A stretch of 64,000 nt of DNA from NCBI GenBank assembly GCA_902362965.1, contig CABIYQ010000010.1, positions 35,222-99,221 on the forward strand, written 5' to 3'. A model generated the notes under the pieces. The model saw nothing but the letters and a program-made list of their open reading frames with translations. It made no database searches and had not been told where the DNA came from. Numbering within the stretch: the stretch's first letter is position 1; each line of letters begins with the position of its first letter. Both the position numbers and the translations under genes were made by a program. Of the stretch, positions 36,127 through 45,429 are shown piece by piece. This DNA comes from Oscillospiraceae bacterium. GTDB taxonomy: Bacteria > Bacillota > Clostridia > Oscillospirales > Ruminococcaceae.

Positions 36127-37894
36127 TTGAAACACCTACCTTCCATTTTGCAGCCTTGTTGTACTGCTCCCACATTTTGGCATACAGACCATCTCTGTTC
36201 TTAAGCTCGTCATGTGTGCCGCAGTCTGCTACACGTCCGTCCTTTACGACGATAATCCTGTCCGCACCGGTAACGGTGGAGAGCCTGTGTGCAATCATCA
36301 GCACGGTCTTTCCCTTTGCAAGAACATTAAACGCTGCCTGCACCTTCGCCTCATTGTCCGGGTCGGCAAAAGCGGTTGCTTCGTCCAGTATTAGAATCGG
36401 TGAGTTTTTCAGCATCACTCTTGCAATGGAAATACGCTGCTGCTCTCCGCCTGACAGGTACACACCTTTTGCTCCCACGACCGTATCCACGCCATTCGGC
36501 AGCTTTTCAAGAATATCGTCGCACTGTGCATCATGAAGAGTTTTTAAGACTTCCTCACGGGAAGCGTCCGGCTTTGCCATCCGCACATTGTCCAGGATAG
36601 AGATTTTCAGGAGTCTGGAATCCTGAAAAACAAAGGATACCGTGTCCATAAGTTCCTCTTTGGATATATCTTTGACATTTACTCCACCGACCTTCACGCT
36701 GCCGCCTGTCACGTCCCAGAACCTTGCCACGATACTTGCAAGGGTAGTCTTACCCCCACCTGACGGTCCTACAAATGCAACGTGTTCGCCGGCTTTGATG
36801 GTAAGAGAAATATCATTAAGTGCGTTTCTGTCTGCATCCTTATACCGGAAAGAAACCTCCGAAAGCTCCACAGAATTGTCTTTCGGTTTTTTTGAATGTT
36901 CCGCTTCCGGCAGCGGCTGCATTTCCAAAATGCTGTCGATGCGGGACATGGAATCCGCCACAATCAGCTTGTTTTCACTGGCATACATGATTTTTGTCAG
37001 CGTCAGTGTAATGACTGGCGTGATGATGATATAGTACATCAAGTTCAGCAAGAATTCGTTCGTCACGCCATCCGATGTCATTACCAGCGCCGCCGCAATC
37101 AGTACGGCAAAAATTCCATTCACCAGCGTAGTATAGCACATCATTGGGAAACGCAGGTCTTTCGTATAGGCGATCACCCACTTCTCATAATTGTCAATGG
37201 ATTCTTTAAACTGCTTAAAAGAGAACACCGACTGCCCGAAGGTCTTAACCACCGATATTCCCCTCACATACTCCACTGCCTCGCCCGCCATCTGTCCCAG
37301 GGCATTGTTGTATTCCTCCATTTTCTTTGCCATGCGTTTGCCTGTCATGACGCTCATAATGATAAATGCCGCCACAACAGGCAGAAGGCTTAAAAGCCCC
37401 AGACGCCAGTCGAAAACAAGCAGAAGAATGAGCAGTCCCACAGGCGTGGCGAGCGCATTCGCCTTGTCGGGAAGCTGGTGGGCAAGATAGGTTTCCGTTG
37501 CCGCACTGGACTCATAGACAGTCTTTCTGGCCTTGCCGCTGCCCATACTGTCCATGAACCCCATAGGCAGTGTCACGATGTGGTGCATTGCTTTCATACG
37601 AACATTTGCCTGTACACGGAAAGCCGCCAGATGTGAACAAATCAGTGCCGCAACATAAATCAAAATCGCAGCTACCGCAGACAGCACCGCCATCCAGCCG
37701 TTATGAGTAAGATTCTGTGCGTCTCCATAATTCGGAGATACGTCCAGAATCTCCCTAATCACCTTCCAGATATACACGAACGGAAGCAGCGCCACCAAAG
37801 CGCTGATTGCACTTAAAATCCATGACGCTATGGTAAGGTACTTGTAACCACCGGCATAATCCAGAAGCCGCTTTAAATTGGATTCTTTTTTCAA
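36119..37894 (-). CDS. ABC exporter half-transporter, subunit A
   Basis: 591 residues: N-terminal six-helix domain, then ATPase with Walker A GPSGGGKTT, signature LSGGEQQRISIARV and Walker B LILDEATAFAD. The residue after the Walker B aspartate region differs from its partner (AFAD versus ASLD), as expected for an asymmetric pair. The start is TTG with GGAGG 8 nt upstream (AAGGAGGTTTTAGCTTTG). First gene of the two-gene operon, below tetR. Confidence 0.9.
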   Translation of the reverse strand: MKKESNLKRLLDYAGGYKYLTIASWILSAISALVALLPFVYIWKVIREILDVSPNYGDAQNLTHNGWMAVLSAVAAILIYVAALICSHLAAFRVQANVRMKAMHHIVTLPMGFMDSMGSGKARKTVYESSAATETYLAHQLPDKANALATPVGLLILLLVFDWRLGLLSLLPVVAAFIIMSVMTGKRMAKKMEEYNNALGQMAGEAVEYVRGISVVKTFGQSVFSFKQFKESIDNYEKWVIAYTKDLRFPMMCYTTLVNGIFAVLIAAALVMTSDGVTNEFLLNLMYYIIITPVITLTLTKIMYASENKLIVADSMSRIDSILEMQPLPEAEHSKKPKDNSVELSEVSFRYKDADRNALNDISLTIKAGEHVAFVGPSGGGKTTLASIVARFWDVTGGSVKVGGVNVKDISKEELMDTVSFVFQDSRLLKISILDNVRMAKPDASREEVLKTLHDAQCDDILEKLPNGVDTVVGAKGVYLSGGEQQRISIARVMLKNSPILILDEATAFADPDNEAKVQAAFNVLAKGKTVLMIAHRLSTVTGADRIIVVKDGRVADCGTHDELKNRDGLYAKMWEQYNKAAKWKVGVSNA

Positions 37895-37973
37895 AGCTAA
37901 AACCTCCTTGTGAAATTTTTATGATAAAGGAAACGCTGCAGTCATTTCCGGTTACCCGTATAAAATATAGGTT

Positions 37974-37987
37974 AGTTATCGCTAACT
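37974..37987. promoter_or_regulatory. DtxR-like operator of the ABC exporter
   Basis: AGTTA-TCGC-TAACT perfect-arm palindrome about 80 bp upstream of the first ABC gene. Reversed, it shares the wider AGTTAGCRATAACTWAC sequence with the flavodoxin operon site at 24807. A minus-strand promoter must lie close by, but I cannot assign its boxes with confidence. Confidence 0.55.
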
Positions 37988-38000
37988 TATAGAGAAAATA

Positions 38001-38032
38001 TAATAGAAAGACGCAATGCGTACTTTCTATTA
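38001..38032 (-). terminator. Terminator after tetR
   Basis: TAATAGAAAG/CTTTCTATTA 10-bp arms with an inner ACGCA/TGCGT pairing, then TATATTTTCT on the minus strand. Confidence 0.65.
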
Positions 38033-38089
38033 TCAGTTGCCAAGCATCCGAAAAAGCTGCCAGTAGCAGATTCTTTCGGTAATGGAGGA

Positions 38090-38707
38090 CTACTGCCCCA
38101 TGATCTTCATCCACCCTGCGGTGTAAAAATCATTTAGCTGCTGCAAAAACACCTTCGCATCTTCAAACGGCATTTTATGCAGAACCATTTCAAAAAAGGC
38201 ATTTATCATCCCCGTTGCCATGATATGCTCCAGCCTTTCATCAATCTTAGGGACAGAAGCTCCAAGCTGCTCTAAAACATTATAATACTTATGGGTGGAC
38301 TCTACCTCAAGCTCCACCATATCATCTATCATGCCGGCGTATTTCGTACCCTCCGAGCATTTCAGTATTAAATAAAACTCATCCATATGTTCAAAGGAAT
38401 ATGCCAGCAGATCATTCATGCATTCCGCAGACATCTTTCCCATTTGCTCCGGCTGCTTTTCCATGGGCAGATTTTCAAAAGATTCATGAGCCTGCCGATA
38501 TCGGCTCATCATATACTCATAAGCCGGATCTACCAAAGCCGCAAACAGTTCTTCCTTGCTGTCATAATAGCCGTAAAATGCCCCGGTAGTCACGCCTGCG
38601 GTTTTTACAATATTGCGTAAAGAAGCGGCCTGAAACCCTTTTTCCATAAATTCGGCCTTTGCCGCCGTATGGATCATCTCTAATGTGCTTTTTTCCGATT
38701 CACCCAT
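38090..38707 (-). CDS. TetR-family regulator
   Basis: 205 residues. The N-terminal helix-turn-helix is AKAEFMEKGFQAASLRNIVK with AGVTTGAFYGYYDSKEELF, the standard TetR signature; the ligand domain is helical. Its place directly before the ABC exporter operon suggests that it controls it, perhaps with the exported compound as ligand. AAAGGAGG precedes ATG. The promoter carries a perfect-arm operator, so autoregulation is likely. Confidence 0.92.
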   Translation of the reverse strand: MGESEKSTLEMIHTAAKAEFMEKGFQAASLRNIVKTAGVTTGAFYGYYDSKEELFAALVDPAYEYMMSRYRQAHESFENLPMEKQPEQMGKMSAECMNDLLAYSFEHMDEFYLILKCSEGTKYAGMIDDMVELEVESTHKYYNVLEQLGASVPKIDERLEHIMATGMINAFFEMVLHKMPFEDAKVFLQQLNDFYTAGWMKIMGQ

Positions 38708-38726
38708 TCTGCCGCCTCCTTTGATA

Positions 38727-38780
38727 TAACGGTGTTATATATCACTGTTACAGTATAACCTGCGGCTGCGTTTTTGTCAA
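38727..38780 (-). promoter_or_regulatory. tetR promoter and operator
   Basis: Minus strand TTGACA (38780-38775), 17 bp, TATACT (38757-38752), followed by TAACGGTG-N8-CACTGTTA (38727-38750), an imperfect 24-bp palindrome at the start site. Confidence 0.82.
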
Positions 38781-38916
38781 GAGGATAAAAGAAATTTTGT
38801 ATAAATAACCAAATATGAATTTATAGTATCCTATCCATTTGTTCAGCCTATAAAATCCAAACCACAGAAAAGCTTCCAATATGGAATAATTTAGTCACAC
38901 ACCCTGACACGTCCGC

Positions 38917-39972
38917 TTATAGTTGTACCATGAAAACAGAACCCTTTCCAGGTTTGCTTGTAACAAATATTTTACCGCCGCATCGGTTTAAAATTTCTTT
39001 GCAGAGTGCTAAACCCAGTCCGTTTCCCTGGGCTTGTCTGGAAGTATCACCTTGATAGAATTTTTCAAAAATATGTTTCATAGTTTCCTGTGTCATACCA
39101 ATACCGTCATCACCGATAAAGACCTTATAAGAACTGCCGTCTTTTTTAAGATGAATAGAAACACAGCCCCCATCATTGGAAAATTTAATGGCATTACTAA
39201 TGAGATTTACCCATACCTGAAACAAAAGTGATTTCTGTCCAAAATATTCGGCTTCCGGCAGATCAATATCCAGTTCAATATTCTTTCTGCTCCATTTAGC
39301 TTCCAATATTACAATTGCTTCCCTTATCTGTTCGTCCAGACGGAATGAAACCGGAGGATCTAAATAAGTCTGATTTTCTATCTTAGAAATTCTCAGAATA
39401 TTATTTGTTAGGTCATTGAGCTTGTCAATATTAAAAAATACCTTTTGAATATATTCTTTGCGTTCTTCTTCAGTCAGTTCCGGATCTTGAAGAAGTGTGA
39501 CATATCCCGTAACAGAAGACAAAGGCGTCTTGAACTCATGAGATACATCGGCAATGAAATCATTTCTTATCATTTCTACCGAGTTAAGCTCCTTCGCCAT
39601 ATTATTAAAATTTTTAAAAAATTCTGCAAATTCTTCAATTTGCCCGTCATATTCAAGCTTTACACTATAATCACCATTGGCAATTTTTTTGAGAGCCTTG
39701 TTTATCTGGTTCAGCGGATTGAAAACCTTCATTATCATAAAGTTAGAGGCGACAGCAGATAAAATGATACACAAAACGCAGAGCATGAAAATAATAACAG
39801 ATGGATTTTTAATCCGATTTATTGAAAATCCCAACTGTTCGAGCAGTCGGATAATAACAAAGGCTATAAAGCTGAATGTAATAATAATACTGAAAAAAAG
39901 AAATCTTGTCCGCATTTTTATTTTTATGTATTTTTTTGATTTGCACTTTTCCTTGTCTTTGTTTCTATTCAT
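38917..39972 (-). CDS. Sensor histidine kinase
   Basis: 351 residues. Two membrane helices at about 24-46 and 57-79, so only a short external loop, are followed by a HAMP domain. Then H-box DVSHEFKTPLSSV, N-box NLISNAIKFS, G1 GDDGIGM and G2 GNGLGLALC. The tiny sensor loop is typical of intramembrane-sensing kinases paired with ABC transporters. The ATG overlaps the regulator stop as ATGA. Confidence 0.93.
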   Translation of the reverse strand: MNRNKDKEKCKSKKYIKIKMRTRFLFFSIIITFSFIAFVIIRLLEQLGFSINRIKNPSVIIFMLCVLCIILSAVASNFMIMKVFNPLNQINKALKKIANGDYSVKLEYDGQIEEFAEFFKNFNNMAKELNSVEMIRNDFIADVSHEFKTPLSSVTGYVTLLQDPELTEEERKEYIQKVFFNIDKLNDLTNNILRISKIENQTYLDPPVSFRLDEQIREAIVILEAKWSRKNIELDIDLPEAEYFGQKSLLFQVWVNLISNAIKFSNDGGCVSIHLKKDGSSYKVFIGDDGIGMTQETMKHIFEKFYQGDTSRQAQGNGLGLALCKEILNRCGGKIFVTSKPGKGSVFMVQL

Positions 39973-40640
39973 TTTTTCACCGCCCGATAGCCAAGCCCAC
40001 GGATAGTAACAATTTCAAAGTCACTGTTATTTTTAAATCGCTCTCTCAGACGGCTTATATGAACATCCAGAGTATGCGAATCAACATATTCTTCAATACC
40101 CCAAATATCGTCAAGAATTTGCTGACGTGTAAATATCTGTCCCGGATAGGAAAGCAGCTTGTAAAGCAGTTGGAATTCTTTCAGAGGAAGTACCTGTGAA
40201 CCGTTTTTATCTGTTACTGTGCAAGAATCATATTCAATTAATGTATTGCCGAAAGCAAGCTTTTTTTCGCTTACGCTTTTGGCACGTCTGAGAAGTGCAT
40301 TTACTCTCAGCAGCATTTCATTAATATCAATTGGCTTTACCATATAATCGTCTGCTCCCGCATTAAAGCCGTATTGCTTATCCATAATATCACCTTTGGC
40401 GGTTATAATTAAAACAGGTATTTCGATCCTGCTTTCTCTTAGCTGACGCACAAAATCAAATCCATTAGTACCCGGCATCATAACGTCCGATATGATAAGG
40501 TCGATATATTCCTTTTCTAAAATATTAAGAGCATGCTGTACATTTTTTGCCCCGTATGCCTGATAATTATTTCTTATAAGAGTTTTACAAAAAAGATTCT
40601 GCAAATCAGCGTCATCTTCAACAACTAATATCTGAAACAT
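39969..40640 (-). CDS. OmpR-family response regulator
   Basis: 223 residues. Receiver domain with acidic pocket (VVEDDA), phosphoacceptor D in IISDVMMPG and conserved K in YMVKPID; winged-helix C-domain with SRLRERFKNNSDFEIVTIRGLGYR. GAGGTG before ATG. Partner of the downstream kinase; divergent from the ABC fusion it probably controls. Confidence 0.95.
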   Translation of the reverse strand: MFQILVVEDDADLQNLFCKTLIRNNYQAYGAKNVQHALNILEKEYIDLIISDVMMPGTNGFDFVRQLRESRIEIPVLIITAKGDIMDKQYGFNAGADDYMVKPIDINEMLLRVNALLRRAKSVSEKKLAFGNTLIEYDSCTVTDKNGSQVLPLKEFQLLYKLLSYPGQIFTRQQILDDIWGIEEYVDSHTLDVHISRLRERFKNNSDFEIVTIRGLGYRAVKK

Positions 40641-40675
40641 TCGTTACACCTCTTTTGAAATTCTGGCAGTATTAT

Positions 40676-40704
40676 ATTATACCGCTTTTTATTATAAATT
40701 GCAA
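40676..40704 (-). promoter_or_regulatory. Promoter of the two-component operon
   Basis: Minus strand TTGCAA (40704-40699), 17 bp, TATAAT (40681-40676). Confidence 0.75.
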
Positions 40705-40706
40705 AC

Positions 40707-40782
40707 CTCAATGAAATCTCAATAAAACCTCAATAAAAATTGAGATAAATTTGACCTGTAATTGAGAAAGCCATTTTATAAT
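40707..40782 (+). promoter_or_regulatory. Phased CTCAAT repeats and promoter of the ABC fusion
   Basis: CTCAAT occurs at 40707, 40718 and 40729, exactly 11 bp apart. Its complement ATTGAG occurs at 40739 and 40761 (22 bp apart). OmpR-type regulators bind such direct repeats. TTGACC (40751) and TATAAT (40777) are 20 bp apart, too far for strong unaided activity, which fits an activated promoter. Confidence 0.65.
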
Positions 40783-40814
40783 AACTTCATATCAAAAAGG
40801 AGGTATATAAATAT

Positions 40815-43800
40815 ATGCTGGAACTAAAGGGTATAAAGAAAGATTATGCTGCCGGAGAAAATACGGTGCATGCGCTTAAGGGAATAGATCTTAAATTCCG
40901 TAATCATGAATTTGTATCTATCCTGGGACCTTCCGGATGCGGAAAAACCACAATGCTGAACATTATCGGCGGTTTGGATCAGTATACGGAAGGCGATCTG
41001 ATAATCAACGGACGTTCTACAAAGGATTTTAAAGATAAGGACTGGGATACATACCGTAATCATTCAATCGGTTTTGTATTTCAGAGTTATAATCTGATAC
41101 CACATCAGACAGTACTGCAAAACGTTGAGCTTGCGCTTACTCTTTCAGGCGTTTCTAAAGCAGAGAGAAAAAAGCGTGCAAAAAAAGCTCTGGAAGAAGT
41201 AGGACTGGGAAATCAGCTTAACAAGAAACCAAGCCAGATGTCCGGCGGACAGATGCAGCGTGTTTCAATTGCAAGAGCGCTTGTAAATAATCCGGATATA
41301 ATTTTGGCTGATGAGCCGACAGGTGCACTGGATACCAAAACCAGTATACAGGTAATGGAAATACTCAAGGAAGTATCCAAAGATCGGCTGGTTATTATGG
41401 TTACCCATAATCCCGAGCTTGCTGAAAAATATTCTACAAGAATTATCCGTATGCTTGACGGTTCTCTTACTGATGATTCTGTTCCGCTTACAGAAAAAGA
41501 AGTACAGTTGGAACAGGTTCAGGATCAAATGTCACAGGAACAGGAAAAGGATAAAAAGAAACCTTCCATGTCGTTTGGGACTTCATTTTTGCTTTCTTTG
41601 AAAAATCTGATTACCAAAAAAGGCCGTACCGCGCTTACTTCCTTCGCAGGAAGTATCGGTATAATAGGTATCGCATTGGTTTACGCAGTGTCTCAGGGAT
41701 TTACGGAATATATTGACGATGTGCAGGAAAATGCACTGTCTTCCTATCCGCTGACTATTGAAAAAACTAATACGGATCTTAGCGCCATTATGGAAACCTT
41801 TATGGGACAAACAAATGATAATGCAGATCATGAAAATAATGCCGTTTATGAAAATTCTTCCATGTATAACATTGTAGAAACTTTTAATAATCTGGATTCT
41901 ACTGAAAATGATCTTAAATCATTTAAATCTCATATTGATTCTGAATACGCAGACAATGAATCAGAGTTACATAAGGCGCTTAACGGTGTACAGTATAGCT
42001 ATGATTTAGATCTGCTTGTTTACACTGAAAATGTAGATGGTACAATTATTCCTTCTGATGTAAGCAAGCTGTTAACAAATCTGTTGATGGAATATATGAA
42101 CATAGATATGACTTCCATGCAAAATTTAAGAAGCAATTCTTCTATTATGAATTTGGATAATTCTCCTATGTCATCTATGGGCGGTATATCTGTAAACGTA
42201 TGGCAGGAAATGCTTTCCGGTGACAACGGAGACCCAGTTAATGATATTCTGAAAAAGCAATATGATGTAGTATACGGTACTTGGCCGTCAAAATATGACG
42301 AAGTTGTACTTGTGCTGGATGAAAATAATGAATTGGACGATACTACTCTATATGCTCTTGGACTGGAATCTGAAGAAGAAATGGGTAAGATCATTACCGC
42401 AGCTATGGACGGTACAAAACTGGAAGAAAAGTCATCGCAGAAATGGTCTTATGAAGAAATATGCAATATGGAGTTTAAAACGATCCTTAATTCCGACTGC
42501 TACAGCTACGATGAAAAAACAGGTCTGTATACTGATCTGCGTGAAACAGATGCAGGTCTGAAATATTTATATGATAATGCTCTTCCGTTAAAAGTTTCAG
42601 GTATAATCCGTCCGAATGAAGACGCAGAAACAACCATGCTTTCAGGATCTATCGGCTATACCAGTGATCTGACAAAATATGTGATTGAAAACAGCCATAA
42701 TTCAGATGTGATAAAAGTGCAGCTTGATGATCCTTCTAATGATATTTTCACAGGTTTACCATTCCATGAAACTACCGGAGATCTGACAGATGAAGAAAAA
42801 AATACAGAATTTAACGCTTATCTTGATTCATTGGACGATAAATCAACAGCAGCCGTATATGTACAAATGATGAGTATTCCGACAGAAGAACAGCTTGACG
42901 CTTCGGTGAAGGAAGCAATGAATGGAATGACACGTTCTGATATGGAAACTGCTATGACTCAGGCGCTTACAGAGCAAATGGGTATGTCTGAATCAGATGT
43001 TTCTGATTATATTGCAGATATGAGCAATGAAGAAATAACCGATTCCTTTACACAGATGATGGCAGAACAGGTAAAAGTTCAGTATGCACAGCAGGTTCAG
43101 GAACAAATGTCGACAATGACACCTGAAGAACTTGCAGCGGGATTCCAGCAGCTGAAAAACTCCCTTACTGCAAAGCAGGGAGCAGTATACTATGACTCAA
43201 TACTGGAATTTTCCGATTCCACTTATGAAGATAATCTGAGTGAAATGGGATATGTGGATCTGGACGATCCAAGCGCTATTAATTTGTACGCATCCTCTTT
43301 TGCAAATAAGGATGTTATAACGGATGAAATAGAAAACTACAATAATTCAGTTGAAGAAATTGAACAGATTCAGTATACTGATTACATTGGTTTAATGATG
43401 TCCTCTATTACTACTATTATTAATACTATTACATATGTATTAATTGCTTTTGTAGCAATTTCATTGATTGTATCTTCAATTATGATTGGTGTTATTACGC
43501 TGATTTCCGTTCAGGAACGTACCAAAGAAATCGGTATTCTCCGTGCAATCGGTGCATCAAAGCGTGAAGTATGCAGCATGTTCAATGCCGAAACAATTAT
43601 AATCGGATTGATTTCAGGCGTGTTTGGTGTTGCCTTGACATATATTCTCTGCATTCCGATTAATGCTGTTATTCACAGTCTTACCGGTATCAACAATCTG
43701 AGTGCATTTTTACCGATTCCGGCAGCAATCGTTCTGATTCTTGTCAGTGTAGCATTAACGCTTCTGTCTGGTTTGATCCCTTCCAGAAGCGCTGCAAAGA

Positions 43801-43832
43801 AAGATCCAGTAGTCGCTTTGCGTACAGAATAA
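40815..43832 (+). CDS. ABC ATPase-permease fusion (MacB/FtsX type)
   Basis: 1005 residues. The N-terminal LolD-like ATPase has Walker [10 protein letters not shown] (38-46), signature [14 protein letters not shown] and Walker [13 protein letters not shown]. After a Gln/Glu/Lys linker (about 230-250), a membrane helix (270-292) starts a roughly 570-residue extracytoplasmic domain rich in Met, Asp and Ser. Three C-terminal helices form the FtsX domain ([18 protein letters not shown]). Fused ATPase-permeases of this size beside a short-loop kinase are typical of antimicrobial-peptide or cell-envelope stress modules. GGAGG lies 11 nt before ATG. Confidence 0.9.
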   Translation: MLELKGIKKDYAAGENTVHALKGIDLKFRNHEFVSILGPSGCGKTTMLNIIGGLDQYTEGDLIINGRSTKDFKDKDWDTYRNHSIGFVFQSYNLIPHQTVLQNVELALTLSGVSKAERKKRAKKALEEVGLGNQLNKKPSQMSGGQMQRVSIARALVNNPDIILADEPTGALDTKTSIQVMEILKEVSKDRLVIMVTHNPELAEKYSTRIIRMLDGSLTDDSVPLTEKEVQLEQVQDQMSQEQEKDKKKPSMSFGTSFLLSLKNLITKKGRTALTSFAGSIGIIGIALVYAVSQGFTEYIDDVQENALSSYPLTIEKTNTDLSAIMETFMGQTNDNADHENNAVYENSSMYNIVETFNNLDSTENDLKSFKSHIDSEYADNESELHKALNGVQYSYDLDLLVYTENVDGTIIPSDVSKLLTNLLMEYMNIDMTSMQNLRSNSSIMNLDNSPMSSMGGISVNVWQEMLSGDNGDPVNDILKKQYDVVYGTWPSKYDEVVLVLDENNELDDTTLYALGLESEEEMGKIITAAMDGTKLEEKSSQKWSYEEICNMEFKTILNSDCYSYDEKTGLYTDLRETDAGLKYLYDNALPLKVSGIIRPNEDAETTMLSGSIGYTSDLTKYVIENSHNSDVIKVQLDDPSNDIFTGLPFHETTGDLTDEEKNTEFNAYLDSLDDKSTAAVYVQMMSIPTEEQLDASVKEAMNGMTRSDMETAMTQALTEQMGMSESDVSDYIADMSNEEITDSFTQMMAEQVKVQYAQQVQEQMSTMTPEELAAGFQQLKNSLTAKQGAVYYDSILEFSDSTYEDNLSEMGYVDLDDPSAINLYASSFANKDVITDEIENYNNSVEEIEQIQYTDYIGLMMSSITTIINTITYVLIAFVAISLIVSSIMIGVITLISVQERTKEIGILRAIGASKREVCSMFNAETIIIGLISGVFGVALTYILCIPINAVIHSLTGINNLSAFLPIPAAIVLILVSVALTLLSGLIPSRSAAKKDPVVALRTE

Positions 43833-43911
43833 AAATTGTTCTTAGATATAACTATAAATAAAACCGTAGAATAAAGCGTAATATCGCTGACGGAGAATAT
43901 AATTTTTTACA

Positions 43912-43939
43912 AAACCCACAGGCTTTAGCCTGTGGGTTT
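43912..43939 (+). terminator. Terminator after the ABC fusion
   Basis: AAACCCACAGGC/GCCTGTGGGTTT 12-bp stem with a 4-nt loop. Confidence 0.9.
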
Positions 43940-43975
43940 CTTCTTGTGTTTCAGTTGTCTTATTGGTATGTGAGA

Positions 43976-44089
43976 TATTGTACAGAGCATGAGTTCAAAA
44001 AACTATATGCCACCAAAAAGCCGACTATTATCACAGTACCGGAGATGAACTTCCTCGCTGTAAGAGGTCAGGGAAAACGGTACATGTAA
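43976..44089 (+). pseudogene. Remnant of a GyrI-like small-molecule-binding protein
   Basis: The plus frame encodes EFKKLYATKKPTIITVPEM and NFLAVRGQGKRYM before a stop. This is the N-terminal strand of GyrI-like domains (Y-x-x-K-x-x-P-x-I-x-x-V-P-x-M-x-F-x-x-V-x-G-x-G). No start codon with a ribosome site is present and the remaining ~170 residues are missing. A decayed piece. Confidence 0.6.
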
Positions 44090-44263
44090 GCAAGTATTTA
44101 CGCCTAACTTCAGGAATAAATATACATGAATAAGGATAATCCCGTTAATAATTATTAGTCTATATTATAATAAAATTATTTTTCAATCCATCCCTTATTC
44201 TCCATCCAATGTATTGCTTGTGATCTGAGCGCAGTAGGCAAAGGATATTTGTTATATGGTATA

Positions 44264-44356
44264 AACCTAAAGGTTAAAGCGTAGAAACTATTTTATACTT
44301 CACAAGCAGATAAATCCGGGATATAATAGAGATATCAAAACACGAACCAATGGTTC
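44264..44356 (+). promoter_or_regulatory. Aldo/keto reductase promoter and palindromes
   Basis: TTCACA (44299-44304), 17 bp, TATAAT (44322-44327). Palindromes AACCTAAAGGTT (44264-44275) and GAACCA-A-TGGTTC (44344-44356) lie upstream of the -35 and after the start site, possible regulator sites. Confidence 0.55.
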
Positions 44357-44374
44357 TGAAACGGAGGTCTTATC

Positions 44375-45262
44375 ATGGAATATATTACATTAAACAATGG
44401 TATCAAAATGCCTATGCTGGGTTATGGTGTGTATCAGGTTACAAAAGACGAATGCAAGCGATGTGTACTGGACGCACTGGAAACAGGCTATCGTCTTATT
44501 GACACAGCTCAGAGCTATTTTAATGAGGAAGAAGTCGGACAGGCACTGGCAGAGTCCGGCATTCCCAGAAGAGATATTTTTCTCACCACTAAAGTCTGGG
44601 TAGAGCATTACGGCTATGAGGAAACAAAAAAATCTGTGTACATTTCCCTTGAAAAATTGAAAACAGAATACCTTGACCTAATGCTGCTACACCAACCTTT
44701 TGCCGATTATTATGGTGCATACCGTGCACTGGAAGACCTGTATACCGAAGGCGTAATCCGTGCAATTGGTGTTTCCAACTTTTATCCGGACAGACTTGTG
44801 GACATTGCAAATTTTGCCCGTATTGTCCCTATGGTCAATCAGGTGGAAACACATCCGCTGAATCAGCAGACAGAAGCTATGAAGTGGATGAAAAAATATG
44901 ATGTGCAGATTGAGGCATGGGCACCTTTCGGTGAAGGCAGAGGTGGTTTGTTTGAAAATGATGTACTGACTGCCATCGGAAAAAAATACAATAAAACTGC
45001 TGCTCAGGTTATGCTGCGCTGGAATTTGCAGCGTGGAGTGGTAGTACTTCCAAAATCCACTCACAAGGAACGAATGGAGCAAAATTTCAATGTATTTGAC
45101 TTTTCTTTGACAGAAGAAGATATGCAGAAAATTGCTGCAATGGATACACAGACAAGTGCATTTTTCTCACACTATGACCCAAACATGGTAGAATGGTTTG
45201 CGAAAATGGTAGAGGAGCGAAAGCAGCAGCATGACAGTTCCAAAGAGAAGAAAAACTGGTAA
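44375..45262 (+). CDS. Aldo/keto reductase
   Basis: NADPH-dependent carbonyl reductase fold, 295 residues. The catalytic tetrad is complete: D43, Y48, K73 and H106 (LIDTAQSYFNEE, TTKVW, LLHQPF). The cofactor-binding C-terminal loop has VLPKSTHKERMEQN. Similar enzymes reduce 2,5-diketogluconate or methylglyoxal; substrate not inferable. GGAGG lies 8 nt before ATG. The next gene, a secreted flavodoxin-like protein, follows by 167 bp and may share redox control. Confidence 0.93.
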   Translation: MEYITLNNGIKMPMLGYGVYQVTKDECKRCVLDALETGYRLIDTAQSYFNEEEVGQALAESGIPRRDIFLTTKVWVEHYGYEETKKSVYISLEKLKTEYLDLMLLHQPFADYYGAYRALEDLYTEGVIRAIGVSNFYPDRLVDIANFARIVPMVNQVETHPLNQQTEAMKWMKKYDVQIEAWAPFGEGRGGLFENDVLTAIGKKYNKTAAQVMLRWNLQRGVVVLPKSTHKERMEQNFNVFDFSLTEEDMQKIAAMDTQTSAFFSHYDPNMVEWFAKMVEERKQQHDSSKEKKNW

Positions 45263-45429
45263 AGTCTGTTTTCTGAATACGTAATCCTGCTATGGAAGGA
45301 GTACAACATCTTTTATCTGATGCACGGAGGTTAGAGTAATGAAATAAATACGTTCAGAACTCCGGACAATACTTCCAATTTCACGGAAATCATGAAATGG
45401 TTGTTCAATCATTAAAAGGAGGTTTTCTT

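Larger units (their letters stand above)
43833..44374. other. Intergenic region with terminator, GyrI-like remnant and promoter
   Basis: 542 bp. It holds the terminator at 43912-43939, a fragment of a GyrI-like gene (43976-44089) and the aldo/keto reductase promoter region (44264-44356). The stretch 44090-44260 shows no recognisable gene. Confidence 0.6.

Noticed and set aside
42901..43140. The Met/Gln-rich repeats of the ABC fusion as a metal-binding domain
   Set aside because: They fit amphipathic helices of the extracytoplasmic domain, and no His/Cys accompany them.
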